Assembly: GCA_963845265.1 (NCBI GenBank)
Contig: CAWJRN010000012.1
Coordinates: 1 to 64,000, forward strand
Direction: 5' to 3'
Length of the DNA stretch: 64,000 bases
Source: DYRB01 sp963845265
GTDB lineage: Bacteria; Pseudomonadota; Gammaproteobacteria; Chromatiales; Chromatiaceae
Shown one piece after another: positions 28,919 to 37,178 of the stretch (position 1 is its first letter; the number at the start of each line of letters is the position of its first letter). A program made the translations under genes and the position numbers. Under the pieces are notes generated by a model. The model saw nothing but the letters and a program-made list of their open reading frames with translations. It searched no databases and was not told the origin of the DNA.

Positions 28919-30558
28919 GCGGCCTCCGCCCTTGTGTGCTCGTGCCGGGCGATGGCTGCCTCGATGAAGCCGCGGAACAGGGGATGGCCATCCCGTGGGG
29001 TCGAGGTGAACTCCGGGTGGAACTGGCAGGCAATGAACCAGGGGTGGTCCGGCAGCTCGATCATCTCCACCAGACGTCCGTCCAGGGACCAGCCGCAGAA
29101 ACGCAGACCGCTGTCCTTGAGCAAATCCAGATAGGTGTTGTTGAACTCGTAGCGGTGACGATGCCGCTCACGGACCTGTGCCTTACCGTAGACCTGCCGG
29201 GCAAGGCTGCCGGGCTCCAGCCGACAATTCTGACCGCCCAGCCGCATGCTGCCGCCCAGGTCCGCGTTCTCGTCGCGCCGCTCGATCCGACCGGTGGCAT
29301 CGCGCCATTCGGTGATCAGGGCGATGACCGGGTGTGCGCAGTCACGATCGAACTCGGTGCTGTGCGCCCCCTTGAGGCCGGCCACATCGCGGGCGTACTC
29401 GATGACCGCCACCTGCATGCCCAGGCAGATGCCCAGGTAGGGGATGCCCTCCTCCCGGGCATAGCCGGCGGCTCGGATCTTGCCCTCGATGCCGCGCTCG
29501 CCAAAGCCCCCTGGGACCAGGACGGCGTCCATCCCAGCCAAGCGGCCACAGCCGTTCGTCTCGATGTCCTCGGAGTCCACATAGTGGACACGCACCTTGG
29601 TGCCCGTGTGGACCCCCGCATGGGCCAGGGCCTCCGACAGGGACTTGTAGGCCTCGGTCAGGTCCATGTACTTGCCGACCATGGCCACATCGACCTCGCG
29701 CTCCGGGAAGTCGAAACCGTGCAGGACCCGCTCCCATTCGCTCAGGTCGGCCGGTGGGACCTCCAGCGCAAACTGGTGGACCACCAGATCGTCAAGCCCC
29801 TGCTCGTGGAGCAGCAGCGGGATGCGATAGATGTTGTCGGCATCGACGGCAGAGATGACCGCCGCCTCGGGCACATTGGTGAAGAGCGCAATCTTCTTGC
29901 GTTCGGCGTCGGGCAAGCGCTGCTCGGCGCGGCACAGGAGCACGTCCGGCTGAATGCCGATGGAGCGCAACTCCTTGACCGAGTGCTGGGTAGGCTTGGT
30001 CTTGATCTCTCCGGCGGAGCGGATGAAGGGGACCAGGGTCAGGTGCATGAACAGGGCGTTTTCCCGACCCAGCTCGACCCGCATCTGGCGTATCGCCTCC
30101 AGGAAGGGCAGCGACTCGATGTCGCCGACCGTCCCGCCGATCTCGACCATGGCGATGTCCGCACCGTTCGCGCCGAGGCGCACGCTGGCCATGATCTCGT
30201 CGGTCACGTGGGGGATCACCTGCACGGTGCGCCCGAGATAATCCCCCCGCCGCTCCTTCCGGATCACCGCCTCATAGATCTGGCCGGTGGTGAAGTTGTT
30301 GTTGCGGCCCATGCGGGCACGCAGGAAGCGCTCGTAGTGACCCAGATCCAGGTCCGTCTCGGCACCATCGTCGGTGACGTAGACCTCACCGTGCTGGAAC
30401 GGGCTCATGGTCCCCGGGTCGACGTTGATATAGGGGTCGAGCTTGATCATCGTCACGCTCAGGCCGCGGGCCTCGAGCAGCGCACCCAGGGATGCGGCAG
30501 CAATACCCTTGCCGAGCGACGACACGACACCGCCGGTGATAAAGATGTATTTGGTCAT
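28915..30558 (-). CDS. pyrG: CTP synthase
   Basis: Converts UTP to CTP using glutamine. 547 aa: N-terminal synthase domain (MTKYIFITGGVVSSLGKGI, P-loop-like, and DPYINVDPGTMSPFQHGEV) and C-terminal class I glutaminase with nucleophile in GICLGMQ and the His-Glu pair in CQFHPEFTS. Start ATG 30558 is set by homology; there is no ribosome site just upstream, and the open frame continues to 30609. First gene of the kdsA-eno-ftsB-isp series. Confidence 0.96.
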   Translation of the reverse strand: MTKYIFITGGVVSSLGKGIAAASLGALLEARGLSVTMIKLDPYINVDPGTMSPFQHGEVYVTDDGAETDLDLGHYERFLRARMGRNNNFTTGQIYEAVIRKERRGDYLGRTVQVIPHVTDEIMASVRLGANGADIAMVEIGGTVGDIESLPFLEAIRQMRVELGRENALFMHLTLVPFIRSAGEIKTKPTQHSVKELRSIGIQPDVLLCRAEQRLPDAERKKIALFTNVPEAAVISAVDADNIYRIPLLLHEQGLDDLVVHQFALEVPPADLSEWERVLHGFDFPEREVDVAMVGKYMDLTEAYKSLSEALAHAGVHTGTKVRVHYVDSEDIETNGCGRLAGMDAVLVPGGFGERGIEGKIRAAGYAREEGIPYLGICLGMQVAVIEYARDVAGLKGAHSTEFDRDCAHPVIALITEWRDATGRIERRDENADLGGSMRLGGQNCRLEPGSLARQVYGKAQVRERHRHRYEFNNTYLDLLKDSGLRFCGWSLDGRLVEMIELPDHPWFIACQFHPEFTSTPRDGHPLFRGFIEAAIARHEHTRAEAA

Positions 30559-31049
30559 TGGGAGGAACGGAAAAGGAGCGAGCGCCCGGATGGGCCGACA
30601 AACTACCAAATTACCCGAGGTCTCTCAACGCGGCGCGCACCGCTCCGGGAGACAACCGGGAGACGTCGCGCCACGAGCGAGATGGACCATCCCGCCGCCA
30701 AACTGATACTTAACACTCTGATCTTTCGATGTTTCATAGGGCTTCACTGCACATCATCGGCGCCGTTTCCGACCGGCGCGAGTATCCATCCGCAGCGCAG
30801 TACGGCGGGCGGCCCCCGCGCCGCCAGACTCCGGTGGCCAGCGCCTGCAACGCCAGGGTCGTGACGTCCGGCTCCGGCGCCCTAACCGTCGTAAATGTCG
30901 ATACCACAAAGAAATAAGTGTATCTATTGACAGGAGAACATCCTATAGTGGATGACGTTCGCATAGCGAACTCCCGCGACCCTGCCGCCAGGCTACTCAA
31001 AGGGCGGGGTCCTTTTTAGTTGGAAATTCACTTCCTTACGGAGTATCAA
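30559..31049. other. intergenic between divergent pyrG and sulfur globule gene
   Basis: About 490 bp. It should hold both promoters. The part nearest the sulfur globule gene contains two hairpins, listed separately. No confident gene elsewhere. Confidence 0.4.
30953..31019 (+). promoter_or_regulatory. Two-hairpin leader before the sulfur globule gene
   Basis: GTTCGC-ATA-GCGAAC forms a perfect six-base-pair stem. It is followed by GACCCTGCC paired with GGCGGGGTC and then CTTTTTAG, which looks like an intrinsic terminator lying about 30 bp before the start codon. This could be the end of an upstream transcript or an attenuator. The same bases also encode a short open frame ending in GRGPF, so structure could be incidental. 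Confidence 0.4.
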
Positions 31050-31478
31050 ATGCGCAAGATTGCAAAGATCCTGAGTGTTGCCGCCGTTGCCGGCGCAGCT
31101 GCCTTTTCGATGAGTGCCGCTCAAGCCTGGGGCGGTCCCTGGGGCGGCGGCGGTCCGTGGGGCGGTGGTGACCGCGGCTACGGCAGTGGCTACGGCGACG
31201 GCATGGGCGACTGGATGAACGACTGGATGGGCGACGGCTCCGGCGACTTCAACATGAACATGAGCGGCGGCGGTAGCGGTCGTGGCTATGGTCGTGGTCG
31301 CGGTTATGGTCGCGGTTATGGTTACGGCGACGCCTATGGCTCCGGCTACGGCTATGGCGCCCCTTATGGCTATGGCGCCCCTTATGGTGGCTATGGCGCT
31401 CCTTACGGCGCTCCTCCGATGCCCTACGGCGTGCCTCCGGCTCCCCCCGCGGCTCCGGCTCCTGCCCAGGCCAAGTAA
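31050..31478 (+). CDS. Sulfur globule family protein
   Basis: Secreted, highly repetitive Gly/Tyr-rich protein of 142 aa. Signal peptide MRKIAKILSVAAVAGAAAF to AAQAW; mature part has GGPWGGG repeats, the central GDWMNDWMGDGSGDFNMNMS, then GYGRGRGYGRGY and APYGYGAPYGG repeats and a Pro/Ala tail. This fits the structural envelope proteins around intracellular sulfur globules of purple sulfur bacteria (Sgp type). Start ATG 31050 follows CGGAG; a TTG at 31020 is also in frame. Followed by two hairpins, one an intrinsic terminator. fnr lies next, so oxygen control is plausible. Confidence 0.78.
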   Translation: MRKIAKILSVAAVAGAAAFSMSAAQAWGGPWGGGGPWGGGDRGYGSGYGDGMGDWMNDWMGDGSGDFNMNMSGGGSGRGYGRGRGYGRGYGYGDAYGSGYGYGAPYGYGAPYGGYGAPYGAPPMPYGVPPAPPAAPAPAQAK

Positions 31479-31491
31479 GACTGTGCTCTGA

Positions 31492-31514
31492 CGGGATCGG
31501 CCCAGCCGATCCCG
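31492..31514 (+). terminator. Hairpin after the sulfur globule gene (no T-run)
   Basis: CGGGATCGGC and GCCGATCCCG form a 10-bp stem right after the stop codon. No T-run follows, so it may stabilise the mRNA 3' end. Confidence 0.5.
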
Positions 31515-31533
31515 CCCCTCTTCGAGGGACAAC

Positions 31534-31561
31534 AAAAAGCCGCGCCTTGTGCGCGGCTTTT
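31534..31561 (+). terminator. Intrinsic terminator
   Basis: AAAAAGCCGCGC-CTTGT-GCGCGGCTTTTT: GC stem followed by Ts and preceded by As, so it can work in both directions. It ends the sulfur globule transcript. Confidence 0.85.
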
Positions 31562-31596
31562 CTGTGCCAAGCGCAAGGGCTAGATGCCACTTCTGC

Positions 31597-31610
31597 TTGA
31601 TCCAAATCAA
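31597..31610. promoter_or_regulatory. Perfect FNR box upstream of fnr
   Basis: TTGATCCAAATCAA matches the FNR/ANR consensus TTGATnnnnATCAA at all ten positions. Its centre is about 54 bp before the fnr start codon, suggesting FNR controls its own gene. Confidence 0.8.
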
Positions 31611-31657
31611 TCAAAAGCAGAAAATAGCCGGAAACCATCGCGGGGTGTACAGGGTTG

Positions 31658-32413
31658 ATGCAACAGAAGGTCATTTCCTTCGAGACGATACGGGTTGCCT
31701 GCAAGAACTGCACGCTATCGACCCTCTGCCTGCCCATGGGGCTGGCGAGCGAGGATGTCGAACGTCTCGACAACATCGTCCGACGCAGCAAGCCACTTCA
31801 CCGCGGAGACCATCTCTTTCGCAGCGGCGAGTCGTTCCGCTCCCTCTACGTGGTCAAGACCGGCTCGGTGAAGACCTACGCCCCCAGCGAGGAGGGTGGC
31901 GAGCAGGTCCTGGGCTTCCACCTCCCAGGGGAGGTCATCGGGCTGGACGCCATCGACAACGAGATCCACGCCTGCTCCGCGCGAGCGCTGGAGACCTCCG
32001 CCATCTGTGAGCTGCCGTTTTCCCGACTCGAAGACCTCTCCACGAGCATTCCATCCCTGCAGCACCAGATGTATCGGCTCCTGAGCAAGGAAATCAGCCA
32101 CGATACCGAAATGCTCCTGCTGCTCGGCAAGAAAAATGCCGAGGAGCGCCTCGCGGCCTTTCTGATCAACATGTCAAAGCGCCTGCACCAGCGCGGGCTG
32201 TCGGCCACGGATTTCCACCTGAGCATGTCCCGCCACGAGATCGGCAACTACCTGGGCCTCGCCGTGGAGACCGTGAGCCGATTGTTCACCCGCTTCCAGG
32301 AGGAGGGGCTGCTCAAGGTGGATCGCAAGCACATTCAGCTCCTCGATCTGGTTAGCCTGGAGGCGATTCTGGGCCAGTCTATCCCTGACGATCACCGGGT
32401 CCGATCACGTTAG
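31658..32413 (+). CDS. fnr: FNR-type oxygen-sensing Crp-family regulator
   Basis: Global anaerobic regulator that holds an oxygen-labile [4Fe-4S] cluster and binds DNA as a dimer. 251 aa: N-terminal Cys set in ACKNCTLSTLCLP (C-x2-C-x5-C), a further Cys in the sensor domain (IHACSARA), the cyclic-nucleotide-like beta barrel, a dimer helix, and the HTH with recognition residues SRHEIGNYLGLAVETVSRLF (E..SR pattern of FNR). The start is ATG 31658 with a weak AGGG; TTG 31655 is adjacent. A perfect FNR box lies just upstream. It follows the sulfur globule gene after a terminator. Confidence 0.93.
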   Translation: MQQKVISFETIRVACKNCTLSTLCLPMGLASEDVERLDNIVRRSKPLHRGDHLFRSGESFRSLYVVKTGSVKTYAPSEEGGEQVLGFHLPGEVIGLDAIDNEIHACSARALETSAICELPFSRLEDLSTSIPSLQHQMYRLLSKEISHDTEMLLLLGKKNAEERLAAFLINMSKRLHQRGLSATDFHLSMSRHEIGNYLGLAVETVSRLFTRFQEEGLLKVDRKHIQLLDLVSLEAILGQSIPDDHRVRSR

Positions 32414-32434
32414 CCCCTTTGCAAGTACGGTTGA

Positions 32435-32869
32435 TCAACTCCAGCCCTCGATGCCCCACACCAGCCCCATCACCAACCCATAGCGTGCGCCCTTTCCAAG
32501 TGCGGTGAGCACCAGGAAGAGCCGGAAGCGGACGCGCATGACCCCGGCGATGAAGGTGAATGCATCCCCTACCAGAGGCGCCCAGGCGAATAGGAGCGTC
32601 CACACCCCGTAGCGCTGAAACCAGCGCTGCGCGCTGCCGAGTTGATCGGGCTTGAATGGAAACCAAGGCCTATCGCCAAGACACAGCAACCAGCGACCAA
32701 GTGCCCAGTTGACCGCAGCGCCGAGGGTGTTACCCAGGGTTGCAAAGGCCCATAGGGCCAATGGGTCCTTGTCGGCCGCCAGCAAACCCGCCAGCACCAG
32801 TTCCGACGAGGCGGGCAACAGGGTGGCGGCGGCGAACGCGGATGCAAACAGGAGTAGGTAGGATTCCAT
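32435..32869 (-). CDS. YqaA-family inner membrane protein
   Basis: Integral membrane protein of 144 aa in the YqaA branch of the DedA/VTT superfamily, possibly lipid scramblase-like. Features: LLPASSELVLAGLLA near the N terminus, LGNTLGAAVNWALGRWLL in the re-entrant region, and a late FAWAPLVGDAFTFIAGVMRVRF typical of the family. Start ATG 32869 by homology. Convergent with fnr, on the same strand as serB. Physiological role unknown. Confidence 0.8.
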   Translation of the reverse strand: MESYLLLFASAFAAATLLPASSELVLAGLLAADKDPLALWAFATLGNTLGAAVNWALGRWLLCLGDRPWFPFKPDQLGSAQRWFQRYGVWTLLFAWAPLVGDAFTFIAGVMRVRFRLFLVLTALGKGARYGLVMGLVWGIEGWS

Positions 32870-32949
32870 GTCACAGAAGGCGTAGGGTCCGCACAGCGGA
32901 CCAATGGGGCAACCGAGACTCTCGGGCCGCAATGACGATCAAGGGCGCC

Positions 32950-34173
32950 TCAATTGGAGATGTGCTCCAAATCCCGATCGCGCATCCCGAGGAGATACAG
33001 GATTCCGTCCAGCCCGACCGTGGCGATGGAGTGCCGCGCCCGCTCCTTGACCACCGGCTTGGCATGATAGGCGATGCCGAGGCCGGCAATGGACAGCATG
33101 GGCAGATCGTTGGCGCCGTCCCCCACGGCAATCACCTGCTCCAGTCGGATGCCTTCCCTTGCAGCGATCTCCTTGAGCAGCTCGGCCTTGCGCGCACCGT
33201 CTACGATAGTGCCGGTAACCCGGCCCGTGACCCTGCCCGACTCGATTTCTAGATCGTTGGCATGGACGTCGTCGATGCAGAGCAGTCGTTGGAGGTGCAC
33301 GGCGAAATAGGTGAATCCGCCGGATAGGATCGCCACCCGATAACCGAGCTGCTTCAAGGTCCCGATGAGTCGCTCGGCCCCAGGCGTGATGGGCAGTCCG
33401 GCGGCTATCTCCTCGAGAACCGACTCGTCCAGCCCTTGGAGCAGGGCCATGCGGCGGCGAAAGCTCTCGGCGAAGTCCAGTTCACCGCGCATAGCCGACT
33501 CGGTAATGGCCGCAACGCGCTCCCCCACCCCGGCGGCGACGGCCAGCTCGTCGATGACCTCGGTCTGGATGAGGGTGGAGTCCATGTCGAAACAGACCAG
33601 ACGGCGGTTGCGCCGAAAGACGTCGTCCTCCTGAATGGCAATGTCCACGTCCATGGCGCTACCCAGCGCCAGAAAGGCCCGATGCAGTGTGCTGACGTCC
33701 GCCACGGGCCCCCGCAGCGAGAGCTCGACGCTGGCGTGCTGGCCCGGTTGACTGTGGCGCCTTGAGATGCGCCCAGACAGCCGCGTGATCTGTTCGATGT
33801 TGAGCCCGTGCTCCTGCACCACCTGGGCCAGACGCGCGATATGGCCCGCATCGATCTCGCGGCCCAGCAGGGTGACGATATGGCGGGGTTGGCCGCGCTC
33901 GCCCACCCAACCCTCGTAGGCATCCGGATCGATGGGTGTAAACCGCAGGTCGAGCCCCAGCTCGTGGGCTTTGAACAACAGCTCCCGGAAGACCGGACAG
34001 CCGGCGGTCTCCTCCGGCATCTCCACCAGCAGCCCCAGGGCCAGCGTGTTGTGGATCACCGATTGACCCATGTCGAGCATGGTCACGTCATAGCGGGCCA
34101 GCACCTGCGTGAGTCCCATGGTGATGCCGGGACGATCCCGACCGGAAATGTCGATCTGAACGATCTCTCTCAT
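32950..34173 (-). CDS. serB: Phosphoserine phosphatase with N-terminal ACT domains
   Basis: Final step of serine synthesis. 407 aa: two N-terminal ACT domains (about 1-180, starting REIVQIDISGRDRPGIT) that usually bind serine or another amino acid, then a HAD-type catalytic domain with nucleophile motif CFDMDSTLIQ, motif II SGGFTYF and motif III/IV VGDGANDLPML. The long form with duplicated ACT is known in pseudomonads and mycobacteria. A clear ribosome site is not visible beyond GAGAGA upstream. Confidence 0.94.
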   Translation of the reverse strand: MREIVQIDISGRDRPGITMGLTQVLARYDVTMLDMGQSVIHNTLALGLLVEMPEETAGCPVFRELLFKAHELGLDLRFTPIDPDAYEGWVGERGQPRHIVTLLGREIDAGHIARLAQVVQEHGLNIEQITRLSGRISRRHSQPGQHASVELSLRGPVADVSTLHRAFLALGSAMDVDIAIQEDDVFRRNRRLVCFDMDSTLIQTEVIDELAVAAGVGERVAAITESAMRGELDFAESFRRRMALLQGLDESVLEEIAAGLPITPGAERLIGTLKQLGYRVAILSGGFTYFAVHLQRLLCIDDVHANDLEIESGRVTGRVTGTIVDGARKAELLKEIAAREGIRLEQVIAVGDGANDLPMLSIAGLGIAYHAKPVVKERARHSIATVGLDGILYLLGMRDRDLEHISN

Positions 34174-34322
34174 GGTGCCTCGCGGGTTGGGTGAGACGCC
34201 CGGCCCGCATGGGGGCCGGACGGCACGACCTCGGTGGCTGGGGGAAAGGCAACGCTGGATACTGGCCTTGATCGACGGCTGTCCACAAGGTCTACCGATC
34301 CGCCGGCGGGCACAGGGCCATG

Positions 34323-34362
34323 ATATATCGATATGTTCGATATAAACGTGCGATATATTTCG
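34323..34362. promoter_or_regulatory. CGATATA repeat cluster
   Basis: AT-rich island containing the palindrome ATATCGATAT (34325-34334) and two direct copies of CGATATA (34338-34344 and 34351-34357, one 13-bp period). It touches the -35 of the following promoter, so it is a good operator candidate. The repeats vaguely recall ModE-type half sites, but I would not assign a regulator. Confidence 0.5.
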
Positions 34363-34363
34363 T

Positions 34364-34393
34364 TTGACGCTATTTAAACGACGACCGTATGCT
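34364..34393 (+). promoter_or_regulatory. Sigma70-type promoter of the DsrC-CBS-HPP cassette
   Basis: TTGACG at 34364-34369 and TATGCT at 34388-34393, separated by 18 bp. The start codon of the first gene lies about 100 bp downstream. Confidence 0.6.
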
Positions 34394-34496
34394 GTTTACA
34401 GGACTCCGGGAGCGGGAACTTTCGCACCGAGCCAAGCATCCTGCCTCCCCGTGTGCCTTGGGGATGCCAGTCGGGTAGCAATTGGGAGAGAGCACC

Positions 34497-35138
34497 ATGA
34501 TCGCCGTCAAAGTCTGTATGAAGGTCACAAACGAACCGCTCAAGCGTACACCTGTGGTCCTGCGGATGGATGCGGACGATTCCGAAACCGCACCGGTCTT
34601 GACCGACCGTTCCGGGGTCGCCCGTTTCGAGCAACCCCCAAGCAGCGGCAGGATACTGGTATCGGGCATCGAGCGTTACCACGGTCGCCTGGACGGGGAA
34701 ATCCTGGTGGATCTGTGGTCCATGACCCAGCCCGGACACGACTCCCGCGGCATGCCCGGCGAGTTCCCCATCGGCAGCAACGCCTATTCGGGCATGACCA
34801 CCCGCCGGGTCCAAGTGGGAGACGACGAGGTCTTGACCGACGGCGAGGGCTACCTGGTGGACCCGGGCACCTGGTCGGAGGCATTTGCCAGGAGCGAGGC
34901 GGCCCTGGAGGGTCTCACCCTGGGCGGAGAGCACTGGGAGGTGATCCGCTTCTTACGCGAGCACTATGCGCGGCACGGGACCCAGATGAGCGTACGCGAT
35001 ATGATTCGTCACTTCCGCCAGGTCTGGGGCCCCGAGCGGGGGAACAACCGCTATCTGCACCGACTCTTCCCCATGGGCGGCCCACAGAAGCAGGGCAATC
35101 GCCTGGCGGGCCTGCTGCGGACCAAGGGCGAACACTGA
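34497..35138 (+). CDS. DsrC/TusE-domain fusion protein lacking redox cysteines
   Basis: A 213-aa protein. Residues about 111-213 are a DsrC/TusE-type domain: LTDGEGYLVDPGTWSEAFA, GGEHWEVIRFLREHYARHG and NNRYLHRLFPMGGPQKQG. DsrC normally carries sulfur on a C-terminal Cys and a second Cys about ten residues before. Here the first site reads KQGNRLAGL and the end is TKGEH, so both are gone; the only Cys is residue 7. Residues 1-110 form an extra domain of beta-rich type (TDRSGVARFEQPPSSGRILV, GEFPIGSNAYSGM) that I do not recognise. It cannot do ordinary persulfide transfer, so a regulatory or scaffold role is likely. GGGAGAG precedes the ATG. Leads a cassette with CBS and HPP genes. Confidence 0.8.
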   Translation: MIAVKVCMKVTNEPLKRTPVVLRMDADDSETAPVLTDRSGVARFEQPPSSGRILVSGIERYHGRLDGEILVDLWSMTQPGHDSRGMPGEFPIGSNAYSGMTTRRVQVGDDEVLTDGEGYLVDPGTWSEAFARSEAALEGLTLGGEHWEVIRFLREHYARHGTQMSVRDMIRHFRQVWGPERGNNRYLHRLFPMGGPQKQGNRLAGLLRTKGEH

Positions 35139-35164
35139 TCGAAGGCGGCGCGGGACCCAAACCC

Positions 35165-35791
35165 ATGACTGAACACCACACCCCCGCCGCGGATGAGCTC
35201 TCCGCGACGGATCCGGGAGAGCTGGACCTGTCCGACGACGACATCCTCGATGCCATGCGCGAGATACCCGGCTATCTGGATATCACCACCCAGGACTTTC
35301 GGGCCATCTACCACTTGGCCCACCGCCACGCCCTGGAGCGTCTGTTCCAGCAGGTGCGGGCCAGAAACCTGATGCGTAAAGACATCGAGCCCCTGTCACT
35401 CGACACCCGCCTGGACCAGGCGGCCCAATCCCTCGTCACGCAGGGGACCAAGGGTCTGCCCGTAACGGATGCAGACGGACGGGTCGTCGGCATGCTGACG
35501 GAGACGGACTTTCTGCGGCGCCTCGGGGCGAAGCGCTTTATGGAGCTGCTGTTGCGGCTGGTGGCCAACAGCGGCAGTTTTTCCCATCGCTGCCACGCCA
35601 CACCCGTCAGCGAGGCAATGACGGCGCCGGTCATCACCGTGCCTGCGGACGCCGGGGTTGGCGAGATGTTGCGCGCCTTCCAGTCCCACGCCGGGCGAAG
35701 CATGCCGGTGGTGGATGCCAACGGCGTCCTCTTGGGCCTGCTCTCGCGCAAGGACTTTGTCCATGCCTACGGGCTGGAGACCCTGCAATGA
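35165..35791 (+). CDS. Twin-CBS domain protein
   Basis: A 208-aa soluble protein with an acidic N-terminal leader (about 1-60) and two CBS domains: RNLMRKDIEPLSLDTRLDQA to GMLTETDFLRRLG, and VSEAMTAPVITVPADAGVG to LLGLLSRKDFVHAYG. Paired CBS domains usually bind adenosine nucleotides and gate an enzyme or transporter. Starts 26 bp after the DsrC-fusion gene and ends overlapping the HPP gene by four bases (ATGA), so it probably senses the energy state for the HPP membrane partner. Confidence 0.85.
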   Translation: MTEHHTPAADELSATDPGELDLSDDDILDAMREIPGYLDITTQDFRAIYHLAHRHALERLFQQVRARNLMRKDIEPLSLDTRLDQAAQSLVTQGTKGLPVTDADGRVVGMLTETDFLRRLGAKRFMELLLRLVANSGSFSHRCHATPVSEAMTAPVITVPADAGVGEMLRAFQSHAGRSMPVVDANGVLLGLLSRKDFVHAYGLETLQ

Positions 35792-36336
35792 CCCTGCGCG
35801 ATTATCTGGGCAAGATGCGTGGGAGCACCCGCGGCAGCCCGCCCAGGGTCAGTAACGGTGAGGTCCTCTGGTCCTGGATCGGCGCGCTGGTCGGGATGGG
35901 GGTGCTGGCCTGGATGAACGGCTGGCTGTTCTCCGGGACAGATCTGACCCTCATGATCGGTTCCTTCGGGGCCTCGGCAGTCCTGGTCTACGGGGCCGTG
36001 CGCAGCCCCTTGGCGCAGCCGCGGAATCTGGTGGGTGGGCACGTCGTCTCCGCGTTGGTCGGAGTCACGGCCTGGCTGGTCCTGCACCAGGCGCCCGAGC
36101 TCGCCGCGGCCGTGGCCGTCGCCACAGCCATTGCCGTGATGCACCTCACCCGGACCCTGCACCCCCCCGGCGGCGCGACCGCCCTGATCGCTGTCATCGG
36201 CTCCGACCAGATCCACAACCTTGGCTACTGGTATGTCCTGGTGCCCGCCACGCTGGGGCCCCTGGTGCTGCTCCTGGTCGGCCTGGTGGTCAACAACATC
36301 CCCGAGTCTCGCCGTTACCCTGAAATCTGGTTCTAG
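35788..36336 (+). CDS. HPP-family membrane protein
   Basis: Integral membrane protein of 182 aa with about four or five membrane helices and the family signature TRTLHPPGGATALIAV. One plant/cyanobacterial branch of the HPP family transports nitrite in plastids and cyanobacteria; other members are often linked to CBS domains. The start overlaps the CBS gene, so a gated transporter is a fair guess. Substrate unknown here. The stop overlaps the convergent LysR gene's stop by three bases. Confidence 0.82.
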   Translation: MTLRDYLGKMRGSTRGSPPRVSNGEVLWSWIGALVGMGVLAWMNGWLFSGTDLTLMIGSFGASAVLVYGAVRSPLAQPRNLVGGHVVSALVGVTAWLVLHQAPELAAAVAVATAIAVMHLTRTLHPPGGATALIAVIGSDQIHNLGYWYVLVPATLGPLVLLLVGLVVNNIPESRRYPEIWF

Positions 36337-37178
36337 CACTCATCCAGGGCCAGTTCCCGCAGCCCCTCCACGGCCTGGCGCAGGACCTCGCTTTCTGCCT
36401 CCCGCGGGAAGACCATGTACGCGGGGAGGGCAAACTCCGGACCGCTGCCCACCTGGAACAGGCGCCCGCTGTCCACCAGGGGCCTGGCCATGCGTTGGGG
36501 TAGAAAACAGGCGCCGCCGTTGGCGACGATCAACTGGATCCCCAACCAGCCGATGTTGACCACCTGTGCCGGACGCTCCAAGTCCGGGTATGCCTCCCGA
36601 TGTTTGGCATAGAAGCCGGGGCCCCAGTCGACATAGATGTAATCCTCCCCCGGCCATTTCAGATCGGGCCGCGAACTGACCAACACCAGGGTCTCGTCGA
36701 ACAGATGTTCCACCACCAGGCCAGGGGCGTGGCTCGGCGTATACATCAGCCCGATATCCAGGGTCCCCTCGATCATGCGCCGCATCAGGTCCTCTTCAAA
36801 GCCGATCTCGCTATGGATGGAGACATCCGGTGCGGTCCGGCGCATCCAGCCGACCCAACGCGGCAACAGCCCCTCCCAGAGCGCGATGCGCCCACCTATG
36901 CGCAGGCTGGCGCGATAACGGCTGGGCAGACCCACGTCGTGGCGTGCCTGCTCGACGGTCAGCACCAGGGCCTTGGCGTGCCGCAGAAAGCGCCGACCGG
37001 CTGGGGTCAGGCTGGCACCAGCTCGGTTGCGCACAAACAGGCTGGCGCCCAGGTACGCCTCCAGGTTGCGGATGCGGACGCTCACCGTGGACTGGGTCAA
37101 ATGCAGGCGCTTTGCCGCTTCCAGAAAGCTGCCATGGGCGGCGATGGCAAGAAAGGTTCGGGCTTGTTCGAGGTCCAT
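36333..37178 (-). CDS. LysR-family transcriptional regulator
   Basis: DNA-binding regulator of 281 aa with N-terminal winged HTH (MDLEQARTFLAIAAHGSFLEAAKRLHLTQSTVSVRI) and a two-lobed co-inducer domain. Start at ATG 37178 by homology; the frame runs further to 37274 without family resemblance or a ribosome site. It converges on the HPP gene with overlapping stop codons, which does not show that it controls that cassette; its divergent neighbourhood has no gene on the plus strand. Target and co-inducer unknown. Confidence 0.86.
   Translation of the reverse strand: MDLEQARTFLAIAAHGSFLEAAKRLHLTQSTVSVRIRNLEAYLGASLFVRNRAGASLTPAGRRFLRHAKALVLTVEQARHDVGLPSRYRASLRIGGRIALWEGLLPRWVGWMRRTAPDVSIHSEIGFEEDLMRRMIEGTLDIGLMYTPSHAPGLVVEHLFDETLVLVSSRPDLKWPGEDYIYVDWGPGFYAKHREAYPDLERPAQVVNIGWLGIQLIVANGGACFLPQRMARPLVDSGRLFQVGSGPEFALPAYMVFPREAESEVLRQAVEGLRELALDEC

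Noticed and set aside
30926..30950. TTGACA and TATAGT as a sigma70 promoter for the sulfur globule gene
   Set aside because: The two boxes are only 11 bp apart, too close for a normal promoter.
34321..34362. Naming the AT-rich repeats as ModE (molybdate) sites because of the moa genes in the window
   Set aside because: The match to ModE half sites is only the TATA-rich core, and the moa genes are 20 kb away.
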